Source of the DNA: Glossina fuscipes
Lineage: Eukaryota; Arthropoda; Insecta; Diptera; Glossinidae
Length of the DNA stretch: 64,000 bases
Direction of reading: 5' to 3'
Assembly (NCBI RefSeq): GCF_014805625.2
Contig: NW_024003416.1
Location: 909,249-973,248 of the forward strand
Part shown: piece after piece, positions 1 through 11,296 of the stretch
How positions within the stretch are numbered: the first letter of the stretch is position 1
Layout of the letters: each line of letters opens with the position of its first letter
Position numbers and translations under genes: made by a program
The notes under the pieces: model-generated
What the model was told of the DNA's origin: nothing
Databases searched by the model: none
What the model saw: the letters and a program-made list of their open reading frames with translations, nothing else

Positions 1-1052
1 AGCCTGCTCATTTCCCAGTAAACCGATGTGACTTGGTACCCATAACATTTTAATTTTTCCGTCGGGTGTAGTAATTATATTCCTTAATTTGTTGATGGTG
101 CTCCATCTCGAAGTCGAAGGATTCCGAACAGCTTGCAATACAGACAAACTGTCGGTAACAATAGCGGTTTTGAGTTTGTTTTTATGGGCAAGGTTGGCAG
201 CGTGAAGGATAGCTCTGGCTTCTGTTGTGAAAGTTGAAGTACTTTCGTGAAATATGTGGTTGAGAAGAACCCGTCCTGTAGCATCTACCACCGCACAAGC
301 ACGAGGCAGACCAGGAGATTTTGAGCCGTCTGTGTACAAAAGATTCCAACCAGTACTGTCCAATACTTGGGTTTTTTCAGCTATTAGATTCCTGAAGATG
401 TAATTTGGAGTATCTTCTTTCTTGTGCATAGACAGTGAGATGTCAAAAGAGCAGTCTTTCAAAATCCAGGGAGGTTTAACACCAAAAGAGCGGGAAATTT
501 TTAAGGGAATGTTCAATTCCTTTGCGATGCACAAACAATGGTCAATTGCAGATGGTGACTTTGGAATTTTCTTCGCAATAATAATCTTTCTTACGTCATC
601 ACCGAGAATGGATTTGTTTGAATTAAGAAGCTTAGGGACTATTTTAGCTTTTAACTCATACAGTCTATTTTCTAAAGTTGGGAGACCAGTTTCAATTATA
701 ATATTAGTTATGGGCGTCGTCCGAAAAGCATAACAACTTGCTCTAACGGCTTGGTGATAGACCGGTTTAAGGATGTTGATATTAGATTTGCAGCTATTGC
801 CATAAATTATCAAAGCATAGTCAATCTTGCTTAACACAAGCATTTTGGTAAGATAAGCGATAGTGTTAATATGCGCATGGCTTCTCCAAGCAACGTACTG
901 TATGAAATTTACCCTTGTTAAAAGGGAGTTTTTTAACCGAAGACAGTGTGCTTGCCAACGATAATTGTTTGAAAACGTGAGCCCGAGAACATGGAGCGTC
1001 TGCACATTTAGTACTGGTAAGTCGTTAATATGCATCAGTAGGTTTCCTGCAT
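1..1052 (-). pseudogene. LINE ORF2 C-terminal part with RNase H domain
   Basis: Reading the minus strand from about 1052 to base 1 gives about 350 codons with no stop. This is the direct continuation of the RT after a one-base shift. RNase H signatures are visible: LLYTDGSKSPG (first Asp), a TTEARAIL segment (Glu), IVTDSLSVLQ (Asp) and MLWVPSHIGLLGNEQA close to base 1, where the final catalytic Asp would lie just outside the window. RNase H degrades the RNA strand of the RNA:DNA hybrid. The frame exits the window, so its 3' end cannot be judged. The lack of stops contrasts with every other LINE here. Confidence 0.85.
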
Positions 1053-1771
1053 CGCATTTTTTTTGATTTTTGTATAGAGATTTTAGCTCCTGACGAGTTT
1101 GCCCATGTGGAGATCTCACATGCAATAGATTCGAGGATGTTGATTGCTTTCGTGTTGTCTTTTTCTTTTGTAAAAATGTATACATCGTCCGCGTAGAGAC
1201 AATGTTCCACTCTTGGTACACGGCAAAGAATTTTGCTAATTTCGTTGAAAGCGATCTGGAAAAGCGTGACAGAGAGAGGAGATCCTTGCGGAATGCCATT
1301 CATTAGCGGAAAGGAATCAGAAAGATGATTGTTGATTCTAACTTTGAACCGCCGATGCGACATGAATGATTTGATGCAGTTGAAGAATTTGGGTCCAACA
1401 TTCCATGATTTCAAGAGTCTTAAGATAACATGAAGACCAACTCTATCAAATGCTTTTTCGAAATCAATTGAGAGAATTGTTACGTGATGTCGTTCGGAAA
1501 TTGCTTTGCTTGTGAAATAATCAATATGTAACAGAGCGTCGATGCACGCTCTACCCCGCTTGAAACCAACTTGTTGCTTTGTTATCAGGTTCTTGGATTC
1601 AAGAAACCAAGATAATCTAGATGCCACAATCTTCTCTAATACCTTAGAGAGGCAAGGTAAAAGAGAAATTGGGCGATAACCTGATGCGATGGAGACATTT
1701 TTTGACTTTGGAATTGGAACAACTGTTGCCAGTTTCCACATGTAGGGTATATGCATGCCAAAATTAAACAA
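1025..1771 (-). pseudogene. LINE reverse transcriptase domain
   Basis: A 248-codon open segment with the standard non-LTR RT blocks. VVPIPKSK and YRPISLLPC come near the start, VGFKRGRACIDALL next, then SIDFEKAFDRV (first catalytic Asp), NGIPQGSPLS and CLYADDVYIF (the YADD catalytic pair). It catalyses target-primed reverse transcription. The frame ends at an early stop in the thumb region only because of the homopolymer frameshift. The continuation is found immediately in the next minus-strand frame. The leading Met is just the first ATG in a 5'-truncated frame, not a real start. Confidence 0.85.
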
Positions 1772-1775
1772 TGTT

Positions 1776-2799
1776 AATTGTTATGAATTAACAGCTCAAC
1801 ATAGCGTTTTGTATGCTACATTAAAGAAGGCTTCCATCCGCCTAAATAAATTAGCTAGGGACTACTTCTAACCGATCTCTGTTTTGGCACTAAAAGGAGT
1901 AAACAGACTTGGCGGACTGAAGCTGAGCAGCTCAGAAACTCATTCCGCAGCAATACTTAGGACACCCATAAGAAAAGACTCATAGGGAAACTTTCTATAA
2001 CTTTATGCTCTACACCAAACAAATTTTATTACAGTATAAAACAAAACAAACGGAAAAACACCTGAAAGAAGTTTACAGGAATAGAAAAGTGCAACCTGTT
2101 AATAATATGAAAACGGCTATGGTTAGAACATGACACTGGATTATATAGTGATATATGTTATACCAATTCTTTCTAAAGGAAATTTTTTTTATGCATTAAA
2201 CTTTGAATAAAAAGTCGGTTAGTTAAATAAGCGGAAACAGAAAATAAGAAAACGAAATGAATCAGTTTAGAATAATTATAAAATCTTGTGCCATCAATCA
2301 AGAAGCAAGAATGATATCGAAAAGCGAAATATGTTAAAAACTAAACTTATTCCTATAAACCAGAATACAAGCAAGCAATGAGTTGCGCGTATATGTTCCA
2401 TCATGGCTCTGCTTTGAGCAATACAAGCAGAGCAGACCAACATATAGGTATCGTACAGCAAATGGAAGATGTATACGGTAGGCTAGGCATAGCAAACCAT
2501 AAATTGTAAAATAGAATAGAACGTGCGACGATAATACAAAAATCGTGGTTGTACCCTTACCCTGACTTAACACCTTATTTTCTTTTCCTTTATAATCTTA
2601 TCTTCTTTCCTTTTATAAAAATTACTAAATCATGTTCTATCCGAAGAACTGAATGCATGAAGAAAAGCGTAAAAGAAGATGATGAACAACGTCTATATGA
2701 AGAAAATAACTGGTAGATACACATTCACAAGCATGAATATATACAAACGACAAAATATGAAACTATAATAGTATATTTTATAATTGATTTACACCTTCT

Positions 2800-2839
<40 letters not shown>

Positions 2840-3870
2840 CATATTTACCAAAAACCTTGAATGTTTCATGGAAATAAATAAAGAAATTGAAAAAATGAGA
2901 TGTCTTGATAAAATTTTTCATGGGACTCAGAAATGATCTTATTGTTAAAAAGGAGGAACGAACAGGCATAGGTTAACAAGTGTACTTAAGAGAGGTTCGC
3001 AAGCGAAGTTAATGAAATTTGTAATGCCCTAAAAATTAAGAAATCGAGTCCGTGAACACACAGCAAATCTTTTTTTTTCGGATAATTACATAAGCTTAAT
3101 GTTGTGACTTTTTTGTTGAATAAAGCAAAAGACAAACGTGGTATAATTTAATCTTGTCAAGTGTGTACTTTTCTGAGAAGGATATTGATTAGTGTAAGTG
3201 GATGAACAAATGATAGGCTAAACGAGCGGACATTCACACGTTATATTGGACATATTGCGGAAGACTTACAATCAACGGACATAGAATATAAAGAAAGAAG
3301 ACCTGACGCACAACTAATAAGTTTTTTTTCATTTGTTCTTTTTTTATTACTATTCTCCATTTTTTATATCTGAATATTTTTAAAATCAAGTGAGGTAGGC
3401 AGGGGCAAAACCAAATAAAACCTACCGGCTGACCTCACATAGTCTACCGCACCATGGTAAATAAGAAACCAGCGACCCATAATCGTAATACGCTTAGAAG
3501 CTCACTTCGTGGATCTCTCACTATTCAGCTCTCAGATAGCGTCTTTCCGGCGCACTAGTTCGAAAGCGTTGGGAGTTGTGCGTCTCTGCTATGTCAACTG
3601 GATTGGCAAGTTGTATAATAACCGATCCTGCAGGCAATAATTAACCCCAACGTAAGGCACCTTAAGTTACCGCCGCTGATGTAAACCAAAACAAGTCAAA
3701 AAGTTAAAAAAAACCAGAGAGAAGTTGTGACGAGAATATCCAGTGTTGGCCGCAAAAAACAAAATGACGTCAGCACCGTATTATCTGTGGGATGGATTTA
3801 TCTGGTCACTTTGCAGCATTTGCTTGTGTGGCATAGAAGACCGCTCCTTATATAAAAACTCTTTAAAAAT
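1776..3870. other. AT-rich spacer without a recognised gene
   Basis: No open frame with recognisable domains was seen on either strand. It contains a short TA microsatellite near 2810-2832. A less AT-rich patch at about 3390-3700 lies just beyond the 3' side of the minus-strand Gypsy relic and could be its LTR, but I found no second copy to prove it. Confidence 0.5.
2808..2833. repeat. TA dinucleotide microsatellite
   Basis: A short uninterrupted run of TA repeats in AT-rich intergenic sequence. Confidence 0.9.
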
Positions 3871-3879
3871 GAATTACTT

Positions 3880-5340
3880 TGTATTACCTAAATGGACAAA
3901 TTTTGCACTCCGAGAATATGATAGTATTTGCTCTACACTTTTCACTACGTTTCTTGCGCGAGTTGTGAGCATCGGTTTCAAAATAACTTATATTGTTAAG
4001 TGATTTAGACGTACAAAAACAAAAGTGTCGATTGTTCGATCTTTGATATGGTCTCACTAAATCAACGTGTAATCTTTTGAATGGTTTTCCTATGTATTCT
4101 TGTTTTCCATAAGCGGCCTCTGGTTGTTTTAATTTTTGCTGCTTTTGCATACTTCAAAGTCCTTTACTGCACTGCGAACATCGGAAGACATACGAAACCA
4201 ATAACGTCTTTTTTTGATGCAACCAGATTTTATGAATTTAGTTCAGTTTGGCAGATGGCGAAGAATATTGCACATTTGCTAAAGTTAACCTTAAATCAGT
4301 GGGTAGCACAGACTTAAAAGTCGTTAGGATTCGAAAATGAATTGTTGTTAGTATTATCGGTTGCCAGGCTTCTGCATGTTTGCGATGACTTAGGGGTTCA
4401 TTTGCAGTTTGGTCTTGTACCGGTTATAAGTGCGGTTCTATGCTGGTTGTGTACATGCTTTTTTCTTTTTTTTTCCGTCTTATTTGTTTTATTGTACTTA
4501 TACTAAATGTTATTATTAATTTAATATAAGTTTTGCTTTAAGTGCCAATTGAACTCGACTGTTATTTGTTTAGTTGAGTTTCATGTATAAGTAGAATTAA
4601 AATAAATAAATAAATAAATAACATAGCCACGTTTTCCAAACAACATCATCATATGCACGACCTTCAATTCGAAATCCAGATATTTCCCGTTCTGGCAGAT
4701 TTTCTTGATTTTCTTGAACGGCTTCTTTTAAATATTAATATTCTTTTGATACGAAGCACGATGAATTCAATTCAATATTTATCAATTTGTTGTTGTTTTC
4801 TCTCCCATGTCTATACGTGACAGTGTACCAGGTGCTCTATTTAAAATACGGCTCCGGTGCACGATTTTATGATTGAAGGTTAAAGCTCCGTATGACTAGT
4901 CTGGTGGATAGGGCCATATATGATATAAGCCACTTTAGACTGGCGTGTTCAGTAATAATTGTAAAAGGCTGCTAGGATTGACAGCTTAACTTTCTAATTC
5001 GACGATACTAAAATTCTTTTGAGCTTTATTAACTTTGCCATATACACTATTGGTCTTTCGAGTTTGTCATCATCTAACCAGAATAGTGTTGCACCTGCAT
5101 CTATTTTCCACGCATCGCACTGGAAGAAGAGGTGCATAGGAAAATCTAGTGTATTGCACACCAGTGCTGCAACTAAGCATTGCGTTAATTCTCTGGAAGA
5201 ATCAGTAGCTTTTTTTTTTTGGGCGTTTATTTTTGGTATTTTGATGCAAACTTGTCTTTGCATATATCTATTTATTAACGAAAAATTATTATTACAATTA
5301 CTACCAACCTTGAGATATTGCACTAGGTGCCTTAACAATT
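3880..5340 (-). mobile_element. Ty3/Gypsy pol relic (RNase H to integrase), interrupted by a LINE tail
   Basis: Read on the minus strand, 5338-4994 resembles the Gypsy RNase H start: a DFPMHLFFQCDA block, then ATLFWLDDD and ERPIVYMAK. Next, about 4950-4640 reads like the connection (EHASLKWLISYMALS). Then 4310-4100 resembles the H2C2 zinc end of integrase (CSAVKDFEVCKSSK) and 4080-3885 the start of the integrase core (KPFKRLHVDLVRPYQRS). Integrase inserts the reverse-transcribed copy into host DNA. There are many stops and frameshifts, so it is dead. A plus-strand LINE 3' end (4313-4620) is inserted between the connection and the integrase. The RT proper and the LTRs were not recognised. Confidence 0.75.
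4313..4620 (+). mobile_element. 5'-truncated Jockey-like LINE 3' end with AAAT tail
   Basis: This segment matches the 3' end of the LINE at 24785-25570 almost base for base, from CTTAAAAGTCGTTA through the shared 3' untranslated region to a terminal run of TAAA/AAAT repeats. It holds only non-coding 3' sequence. Insertion after severe 5' truncation is the usual fate of non-LTR elements. It sits inside the minus-strand Gypsy relic and is therefore younger than it. Confidence 0.85.
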
Positions 5341-5460
5341 ATTTTAAATGCCTACTTTGCCGAAAGTATTTCAGGCCTAAGTATTATTAATAATTGATGT
5401 TACTATATTAACTCATTATTATATTATTGTTATTAAATAAACATTAGACTAGTACAATTA
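5312..5460 (+). repeat. Dispersed repeat, copy 1 of 3 (GCAC[T/G]AGG[T/C]GC core)
   Basis: A sequence starting GAGATATTGCACTAGG and running through TTATTTTAAATG and GCCTAAGTATT recurs on the opposite strand at about 9720-9890 and, for about 80 bp, at 57955-58052. It abuts the 5' side of the minus-strand Gypsy relic. It may be a piece of an LTR or of an untranslated TE end. No coding potential was seen. Confidence 0.6.
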
Positions 5461-6040
5461 TCTAAAAAAAAAACACTTTGAATAAAAATATATGATAATA
5501 TAAAAAAAAAATTGATTTTCTAATTCCACATTTAAAATACGTTATATATATAACATTTACAACGCACAACTGCTTTCAATAGATATAAATAATATATAAT
5601 AATAAATTAATATAACAACCTAATACAATAAAAACATAATAAATATAGAATAATAAATATAAAATGTAGAAAAAGAATATAATATACGTAAGAAACAGTA
5701 CATACAATGATGGTAAAAAAGCTATAAAGGGCAAAGTATATTTCTATAAACATATTATTATGACACATTTTCTGCGTTTATCTTTTTAATTTTTTATTCT
5801 ATCCTAACCCTGTCGTCAGCTAAAAATGCATCTAAATAATAATGAAAATGATGCTTTTTGCAGTCATCGTCCGTTGTGAACCATGGAAAGTCATTTTTCG
5901 TTTGTTAAGATAACTCGAGTGATTAAATTCCCAACGGCCTGAAAAACACAGGAAGTATGCTTTGGAAACCTTCTTTTCTAGGTTAAGCACACCCATCTCT
6001 ACTAGTCACGCCCTCCATATTTGACACCTCGTCTTATCTC
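5461..6040. other. Very AT-rich spacer
   Basis: Low-complexity A/T sequence with no recognisable coding or repeat family. Confidence 0.5.
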
Positions 6041-6752
6041 AATTCTTAAGGATGAATTTGAGAATAAGGCGAGCAATTGTGAGAAAGGGGAAAGGAGATA
6101 ACGGACTGGGTCGCCCAGATACTCGCTGTGGAACATTTAAGTTTATTTTAAATATCAAGTTCTCAGAGTCAGATATGTAATCCAGAAGCTTGTAAACAAA
6201 AGACACATTTAGCATGACACGTCTGGTTTTAAAAGTGGGCAATTCTATAAGCAGTAAGCTGTATGGTGCAAGGCGGATGTTAGGATTGATGGACAAACAT
6301 CGCAAGCAAAGCAGTAAAAGCTGTTTTTCTGTTTACGATAAAGATCGTATTGCGCAGTCCAGATAATTGAGTAACACCCCAGAATAGGTCTCACTAGCCA
6401 CATATACAACAACCGAGTAAGTAAGGATCGTGAAACTCTTTGGTCCAGCGCTTGATAACGCCTGTTTTTTCTTATCGACAGTAATATTTCTACATACACT
6501 GAAAGAGAGTTTTCCTTCAAACTAGACTCCGAGATGAGAAATTCAAGCTGGTTTATCAATATCCATATTATTGGTTTTTTGCGGTGTACTGAACGCATCG
6601 GTCTCTTAAAAATCCATGTGTTTGAATTTGTTAACATACAGGGACACCACATTAAAAGTTTTGTAAAAATTGCCGATGTCCTCCTGAAGATAGATTTGTG
6701 TTTGATTATCACTCGACTCGTAGATAACCTGAACGTCATCAGCGTACATTAA
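6039..6752 (-). pseudogene. Jockey-like RT C-terminal region, frameshifted
   Basis: Overlapping minus-strand frames together carry the palm/thumb end of a LINE reverse transcriptase and its C-terminal tail. The tail includes a SINPNIRLAPYSLL segment equivalent to the RNLGWDPI.SLP segment of the copies at 24.8 and 46.9 kb. At least two frameshifts and several stops separate the pieces. Confidence 0.7.
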
Positions 6753-7550
6753 AATGCGACATTTGATAAGTTATTTATAAATAAGACAAAAAGAACAGAA
6801 CTGAGATGGCTCCTTGAAGAATTCCAGAGTGTATAACTTCGAATTCTTATAACGGTTATAAATGCTCTTTTTAAAATTTTGAAGACTTTTTGTTCTAAAC
6901 CACGGATTATTGCATGTGTTATTATGGTATTTTCCTGGCACCGTTATTCAAAAATAATTGTGGAGTCCATAAGTGGTTGATGATGAATAGAGACGAAATG
7001 AGATTTAAATTCAAAAATAGATTTAAACTTTATGTCCATGAGGCTGGGTTACAGCTTGACTGACATAGCTATTAAAACTCCTTCACGATTTTTATCAATG
7101 CGATGGTGTCTCTACATATTGTACTTAGGACATAAAAGCCCCAAATCATAAACTGGATAGATTAACCATGTTTCTGTAAATGACAGGTTATCATTGTTGA
7201 GAGAATATTTATCAACGAACAGTGAAGATTATTTTGAGTTAATTCGTCGAACGGTTTGGTAGAAAATAGACAGATGAATTTGATTTAGTCTTTTGATTTT
7301 GTTTGTTAATAGCAGTTTTAGATTGTTTGCAATTTTCTTTATATATGTATTCACGAACGATGTTTGAAGGCCAGAAATTTTAATCAAGTACAGTCCCATA
7401 CAACTTTTCTGACACAACAAGCTCACATGAAGACGTAGAGCGCAATATGCAAATTTAAATTTATCTGTACTGATATTAACATCCGGATTTAGATTCGATG
7501 TAGTAGTTTGTATTGTTCTCTGTAGTATCTCATATACAACGCTATATATA

Positions 7551-8833
7551 TTAGTTTGGGGAAAAAGAAATCCATTATTTTTTCGGTAGATGGCTGCACT
7601 AATAGATTTCTCGTAAAGTATCGATCAAACAATTTCAGATTTATGCTCGTTGGAAAGGTGACATTTCGCAGTAAAAAAAATTCTTTTGCTGTTTTTTGTT
7701 TGGTGCATTCAGTTGTGAGTTACAGCGTGTTCAAAATGGAAGTGAACAAAGAGTAAATTCGGTACATTTTACAGTTTTTCTTTGACAAAGGCGAAAATGC
7801 AAGCCACGCGGCTAATATTGTGAATAGTGTTTATGGTTTCGATACTGTAACAGCCAATTATGTGCAAGTTTGGTTTCGTAGATTCCGTTCAGGAATTTTT
7901 GATGTTAAAGATGCACCTCGCACAGGTAGGCCGGTCGTCGAAAATGTCGATAAAATCGGAGAAATGATCGAAGTTGACCGGCATGTTAGCAGTCGTAACA
8001 TCGCCCAGGAGCCAAAAACCGACCATAAAACAGTTTTAAACCATTTACACAAAGCTGGATTCAAAAAGAAGCTCGATGTTTGAGTGCCACACCAATTACA
8101 CAGAAAAAAACATGACGGATCGTATTTCCATATGCGAAGCCTTGGTTAAACGGAATGAGATAGACCCATTTCTTAAACGGATGGTGACTGCAGATGAGAA
8201 ATGGATCACATACCCTGTGCGAAAACGATCGTGGTCAAAGAGCGGTGAGGCACCTCAAAAGGTGGTCAACCCAGGACTAACGGCCAGGAAGGTTTTGCTA
8301 TGCATTTGGTGGGACTGGAACGGGATTATTTATTATGAGTTGCTTCCATATGGCCAAACGCTAAATTCTGATCTCTACTGTCAACAACTGGACCGTTTGA
8401 AGATAGCGATTGACCAGAAACGGCCAGAATTGGCCAACACGAGAGGTGTCGTGTTCCACCAAGACAACGCTAGGCCACACACATCTACAGTGACTCGCCA
8501 GAAACTTCGGGAGCTTGGTTGGGAAGTTTTAATGCATCCGCCATACAGTCCGGACTTTGCACCAAGCGATTATCATCTTTTTCTTGCATTGCAAAATTTC
8601 TTTAATCATAAAAAATTGGAATCTAGGGAGGATTGTGAAAATCGACTACTAGAGTTTTTTGCAAATAGAGACCAGGACTTCTATGAGAGAGGCATTTTGA
8701 AGTTACCTTTAAAACGGCAACAAATCATACAACAAAACGGTGCATATTTGACCCAAATCGGGCAATCCGAAGCATGTTAAATAAAGTCCTGAAGTTCATA
8801 TAAAAATAAAGGATATCTTTTTCCCCAATCTAA
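7551..8833 (+). mobile_element. mariner-family DNA transposon, full length with TA target duplication
   Basis: The ends are inverted repeats of about 30 bp: TTAGTTTGGGGAAAAAG at the left, and at the right the complement of TTAGATTGGGGAAAAAG. TA dinucleotides flank it at 7549-7550 and 8834-8835. It is 1283 bp long, the usual size for mariner, and carries one transposase gene broken by two nonsense changes and a frameshift. It lies inside a Jockey-like LINE. A deleted sister copy is at 60915-61940. I would place it near the mellifera/mauritiana groups by general resemblance, which is not tested. Confidence 0.95.
7736..8780 (+). pseudogene. mariner transposase, inactive
   Basis: The transposase would cut and paste the element at TA sites. 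The start is the ATG giving MEVNKE, which is followed at once by a TAA (7754-7756) where the sister copy has a Lys codon. The frame resumes through the DNA-binding region (NYVQVWFRRFRSGIF, APRTGRPVV) to KKKLDV, then a TGA replaces an expected Trp codon. A net +1 shift at about 8095-8112 moves the rest into another frame, which is intact to the natural stop at 8780. The catalytic triad is present: TADEKW, HQDNARPH and APSDYHLF, with 34 residues between the second and third Asp (D34D). Confidence 0.93.
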
Positions 8834-8836
8834 TAT

Positions 8837-9161
8837 ATTGATTTTCTGGGTGCAAATCTTCGGACGTATTATTGTCAGATATTCCGTATATTGACGAAGA
8901 GGTATTTGGCGACGGAGAAGTTACAAGAGCTTCATTTGTTAGCTTGGTCATTGGAGTTCGTTAAATCAACCTTTTCTTATTATGGTTAACCTCACGCTTC
9001 CTATTTAAACCAGAACCTGACTTATTAGTCACTGGTTTTTTGGGCATTCTTCTAAGAAGAGATTTTCGAGACAACTTATTTAGTGCGATCACTTCGGCAG
9101 GAGATATCTTAACATTATTGAGCATGCTCTCTATTTTATTAGCGTGATCGGACATGTCCAT
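8837..9161 (-). pseudogene. LINE ORF1 fragment beside the mariner
   Basis: A 66-codon minus-strand frame (MDMSDHANKIESMLNN..., rich in Lys/Arg) continues after a shift with a Ser/Thr-rich stretch down to the mariner boundary. It fits an N-terminal ORF1 region of the Jockey-like element whose ORF2 lies on the other side of the mariner. The assignment rests on context more than on motifs. Confidence 0.45.
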
Positions 9162-9170
9162 GAATTAAGT

Positions 9171-11231
9171 TCATCTCTCACTACCCTAATCGGTTTATAG
9201 AGATCGATATTAAAGTTAATACAATTGTCACAATAGTTTTTATTATCATTCACAAATTAGCAAATTTAGGTGGAGTACCTGCCACACCTAATATGAACAT
9301 GCACTACACTGAAAAAATGTTGTATATTCAAGTTAAAGAACCAAAAAATCATAACAAAGTTCAAGATCAATTGCAATTGATTAATGCAAGTTAATTTTTA
9401 AAGGAATGCTTTCAATTAACTTACATGCTATTGTCATAGAATCGTATGCGAAAGCTGACTTGAACGAAAAACATACAGTAGATCACGAAGAAAGTCGTTC
9501 GATGACCTGTTGTTGCAAGTATTGTTGAATATTCAGATAAAACAAGAGTAATCCAATTAGTCAATGTAAAACTAGGTTATTGATGCTTAGCTATGTATGT
9601 ATACAATAAGAGTTCGCATTTAAAATATCGCTAAAACAATTTAAAATTACGAACAGAGGTTAGAGAAGAAAAAGTCAACTCAAACACAGTACATTGATTT
9701 ATTCAAAGTGTTGGTTTTCTACAACTGTTATTATATTAATTGAATAATAGTTTTCATATTGAATTAATATAGTAATAACTATTAATTGTGGTATTTAGGC
9801 ACGAACTACTTTCGGAAAAGCAGCTATTTAAAATAATTTGTAATGCGCCTCGTGCAATATCTCAGCATTGGTGTGGAAAATTGCACACCATTGCCCAATA
9901 AGTAGGAAAAATACCTACACTAAAGACTAAGAAGTATACTATAAAAATAATTTTATTAAATATGATTCAAATAATATAAAACATATTATTAAACTATACC
10001 ATAATAGCAATTTTTTGTCAATAAATATAGAAAAATACGGACAATTTAAAAAAATATGTTAAGTCTACCTGTAAAGAAAAGTTTGCACCAAAATACCCAA
10101 AATAAATAATTAAAGATAAAAAATCCAAAAGCAAATATTCTATTGCTTTCTAACATACAATTCTTTAGGAAAACGAGTGCAGAGTCGCACACATATATTC
10201 TACTATAGCAAAAACATGTTCTTGGTATAGCCTTTCATAAACATAGTGCACAAACTTCAGCAAACGTACTCGTCTCAGTTCTTTTTACTCTTTCTTACTC
10301 TCTGTCATAGCGTTACAATATAAAGGATGGCAAGAAATAGGGCATGAGAAGTCTTTTGGCGAAATGTAGTTGGCGAAGTGTGCTGTCTCAATATATACAC
10401 TGTTTTTGTCTAAATATACAAGGAGACAGTCTCAAAGATAATCTAAAATTGCTTTGTCTCTTAAACCCTACACGCTGTAGAATCATTTTTTTTCGTGGAC
10501 TTTTTTCGGGCGAGATCTTCCAAAATGCATTTTTTGAAAATATCGCTAAAAAAATGTGTATCTTGATATCGGCTGAAAGGCCGCTTTACTGGTTCATTAA
10601 TTTATCTTCCGAGCATCTAAGCACAGCCGACTCCGTATTGTTTTTCGTATGAGCGTAGTGAATGACCCCCGTGAATAATACTTTCTTCTATCACATCAAG
10701 TTCTAGCATAAGATCCAGCTCTGCGAAAACCAAAATTTTGAATTCCCGGCAAAAACGGGTTATGTTTTAGTGTAATCAAAATTTGTGTATTATTAATCTA
10801 GTAGAGAAAGAGAAAGAAAGTGTCGTCGTAAGGGTGTTTTTCATAAATATAGAGCAATTGAAGTTTAACTATTTCTAGCATCGTAGCTTGTTCTTTAGTA
10901 AGCGCAACCTGTCTCGTTTAGTAAGGGAGACGACACTCTAGGAAGAGTAGTGTAAGCCGAGTTGAAACAACATCAGAAATGGCGGAAAACGTGGCAATAG
11001 AAAAAGAAGCCTCTGGCAAGACGTAAGACAAGAAGAAGAAAGACGAACTAAAAGCAATTGGCTGACTGTTGACAACACGCGTCAGAGCACGCCGCCTAAG
11101 GAAAACGTAAGAATCAAACGTATTCAGTGCAACCACCATCCCAGCCTTACAGAATTATATTTTTTGGGGATAAACCATTAACAGCGTCGCACAGGCAAGC
11201 CCTAGTTACTCATTCCATGCTTACATGAGAA

Positions 11232-11235
<4 letters not shown>
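9171..11235. other. Spacer without recognised genes
   Basis: AT-rich to about 10.3 kb, then more balanced. Apart from the dispersed repeat at 9720-9890 I recognise nothing. Open frames of about 100 codons (10344-10652 plus, 10918-11139 minus) show no domain and no splice context. Confidence 0.5.
9720..9890 (-). repeat. Dispersed repeat, copy 2 of 3
   Basis: The reverse complement matches 5312-5460, including the GAGATATTGCACGAGG core and the AT-rich tail. The copy at 57955-58052 is in the same orientation as this one and shares a GGTGTGGAAAATTGCA flank with it. Confidence 0.6.

Positions 11236-11292
<57 letters not shown>
11236..11292. repeat. GA dinucleotide microsatellite
   Basis: About 28 nearly perfect GA units. 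Confidence 0.95.

Positions 11293-11296
<4 letters not shown>

Larger units (their letters stand above)
1..1775 (-). mobile_element. I-like non-LTR retrotransposon, ORF2 portion (RT + RNase H), cut by window edge
   Basis: On the minus strand this stretch encodes, in order, a reverse transcriptase and an RNase H domain, the order found in I-clade LINEs. RT and RNase H together copy the element RNA at a nicked target. The reading frame stays open for almost the whole 1.77 kb with one break, a +1 shift in a run of eight A (minus strand) near 1050-1060. A second copy of the same family lies at 44190-45525 on the plus strand and ends in TAA-type repeats, as I elements do. The 5' end near 1775 looks truncated, because no upstream endonuclease is recognisable. 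The 3' end lies beyond base 1. This is the best preserved LINE in the window, so probably the most recent. Clade assignment is by domain order and motif similarity only. Confidence 0.85.
6040..9170 (-). mobile_element. Jockey-like LINE (ORF1 part, ORF2 endonuclease and RT parts) split by a mariner
   Basis: Minus-strand reading from 9165 gives an ORF1 piece down to 8837. The mariner at 7551-8833 interrupts it. Then 7550-7430 continues an ORF1-like frame, and 7300-6960 gives the start of ORF2 with endonuclease motifs: NQIHLSIFYQTVRRINSK, FTETWL, then GVLIAM. Next 6850-6720 gives the RT block LQGAIS with a damaged YADD (DDVQV), and 6560-6050 the RT C-terminal region (RPILGCYS, LRCLSINP, ELPTFKTRRVMLNVSF). 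The middle of the RT is missing. Jockey-type elements encode a gag-like ORF1 and an EN-RT ORF2. The same family appears at 24.8, 27.6, 34.9 and 46.9 kb. Confidence 0.75.

Noticed and set aside
8076..8780. A 234-codon frame as an intact transposase gene
   Set aside because: It is only the C-terminal two thirds. The true start is at 7736, with two stops and a frameshift in between.
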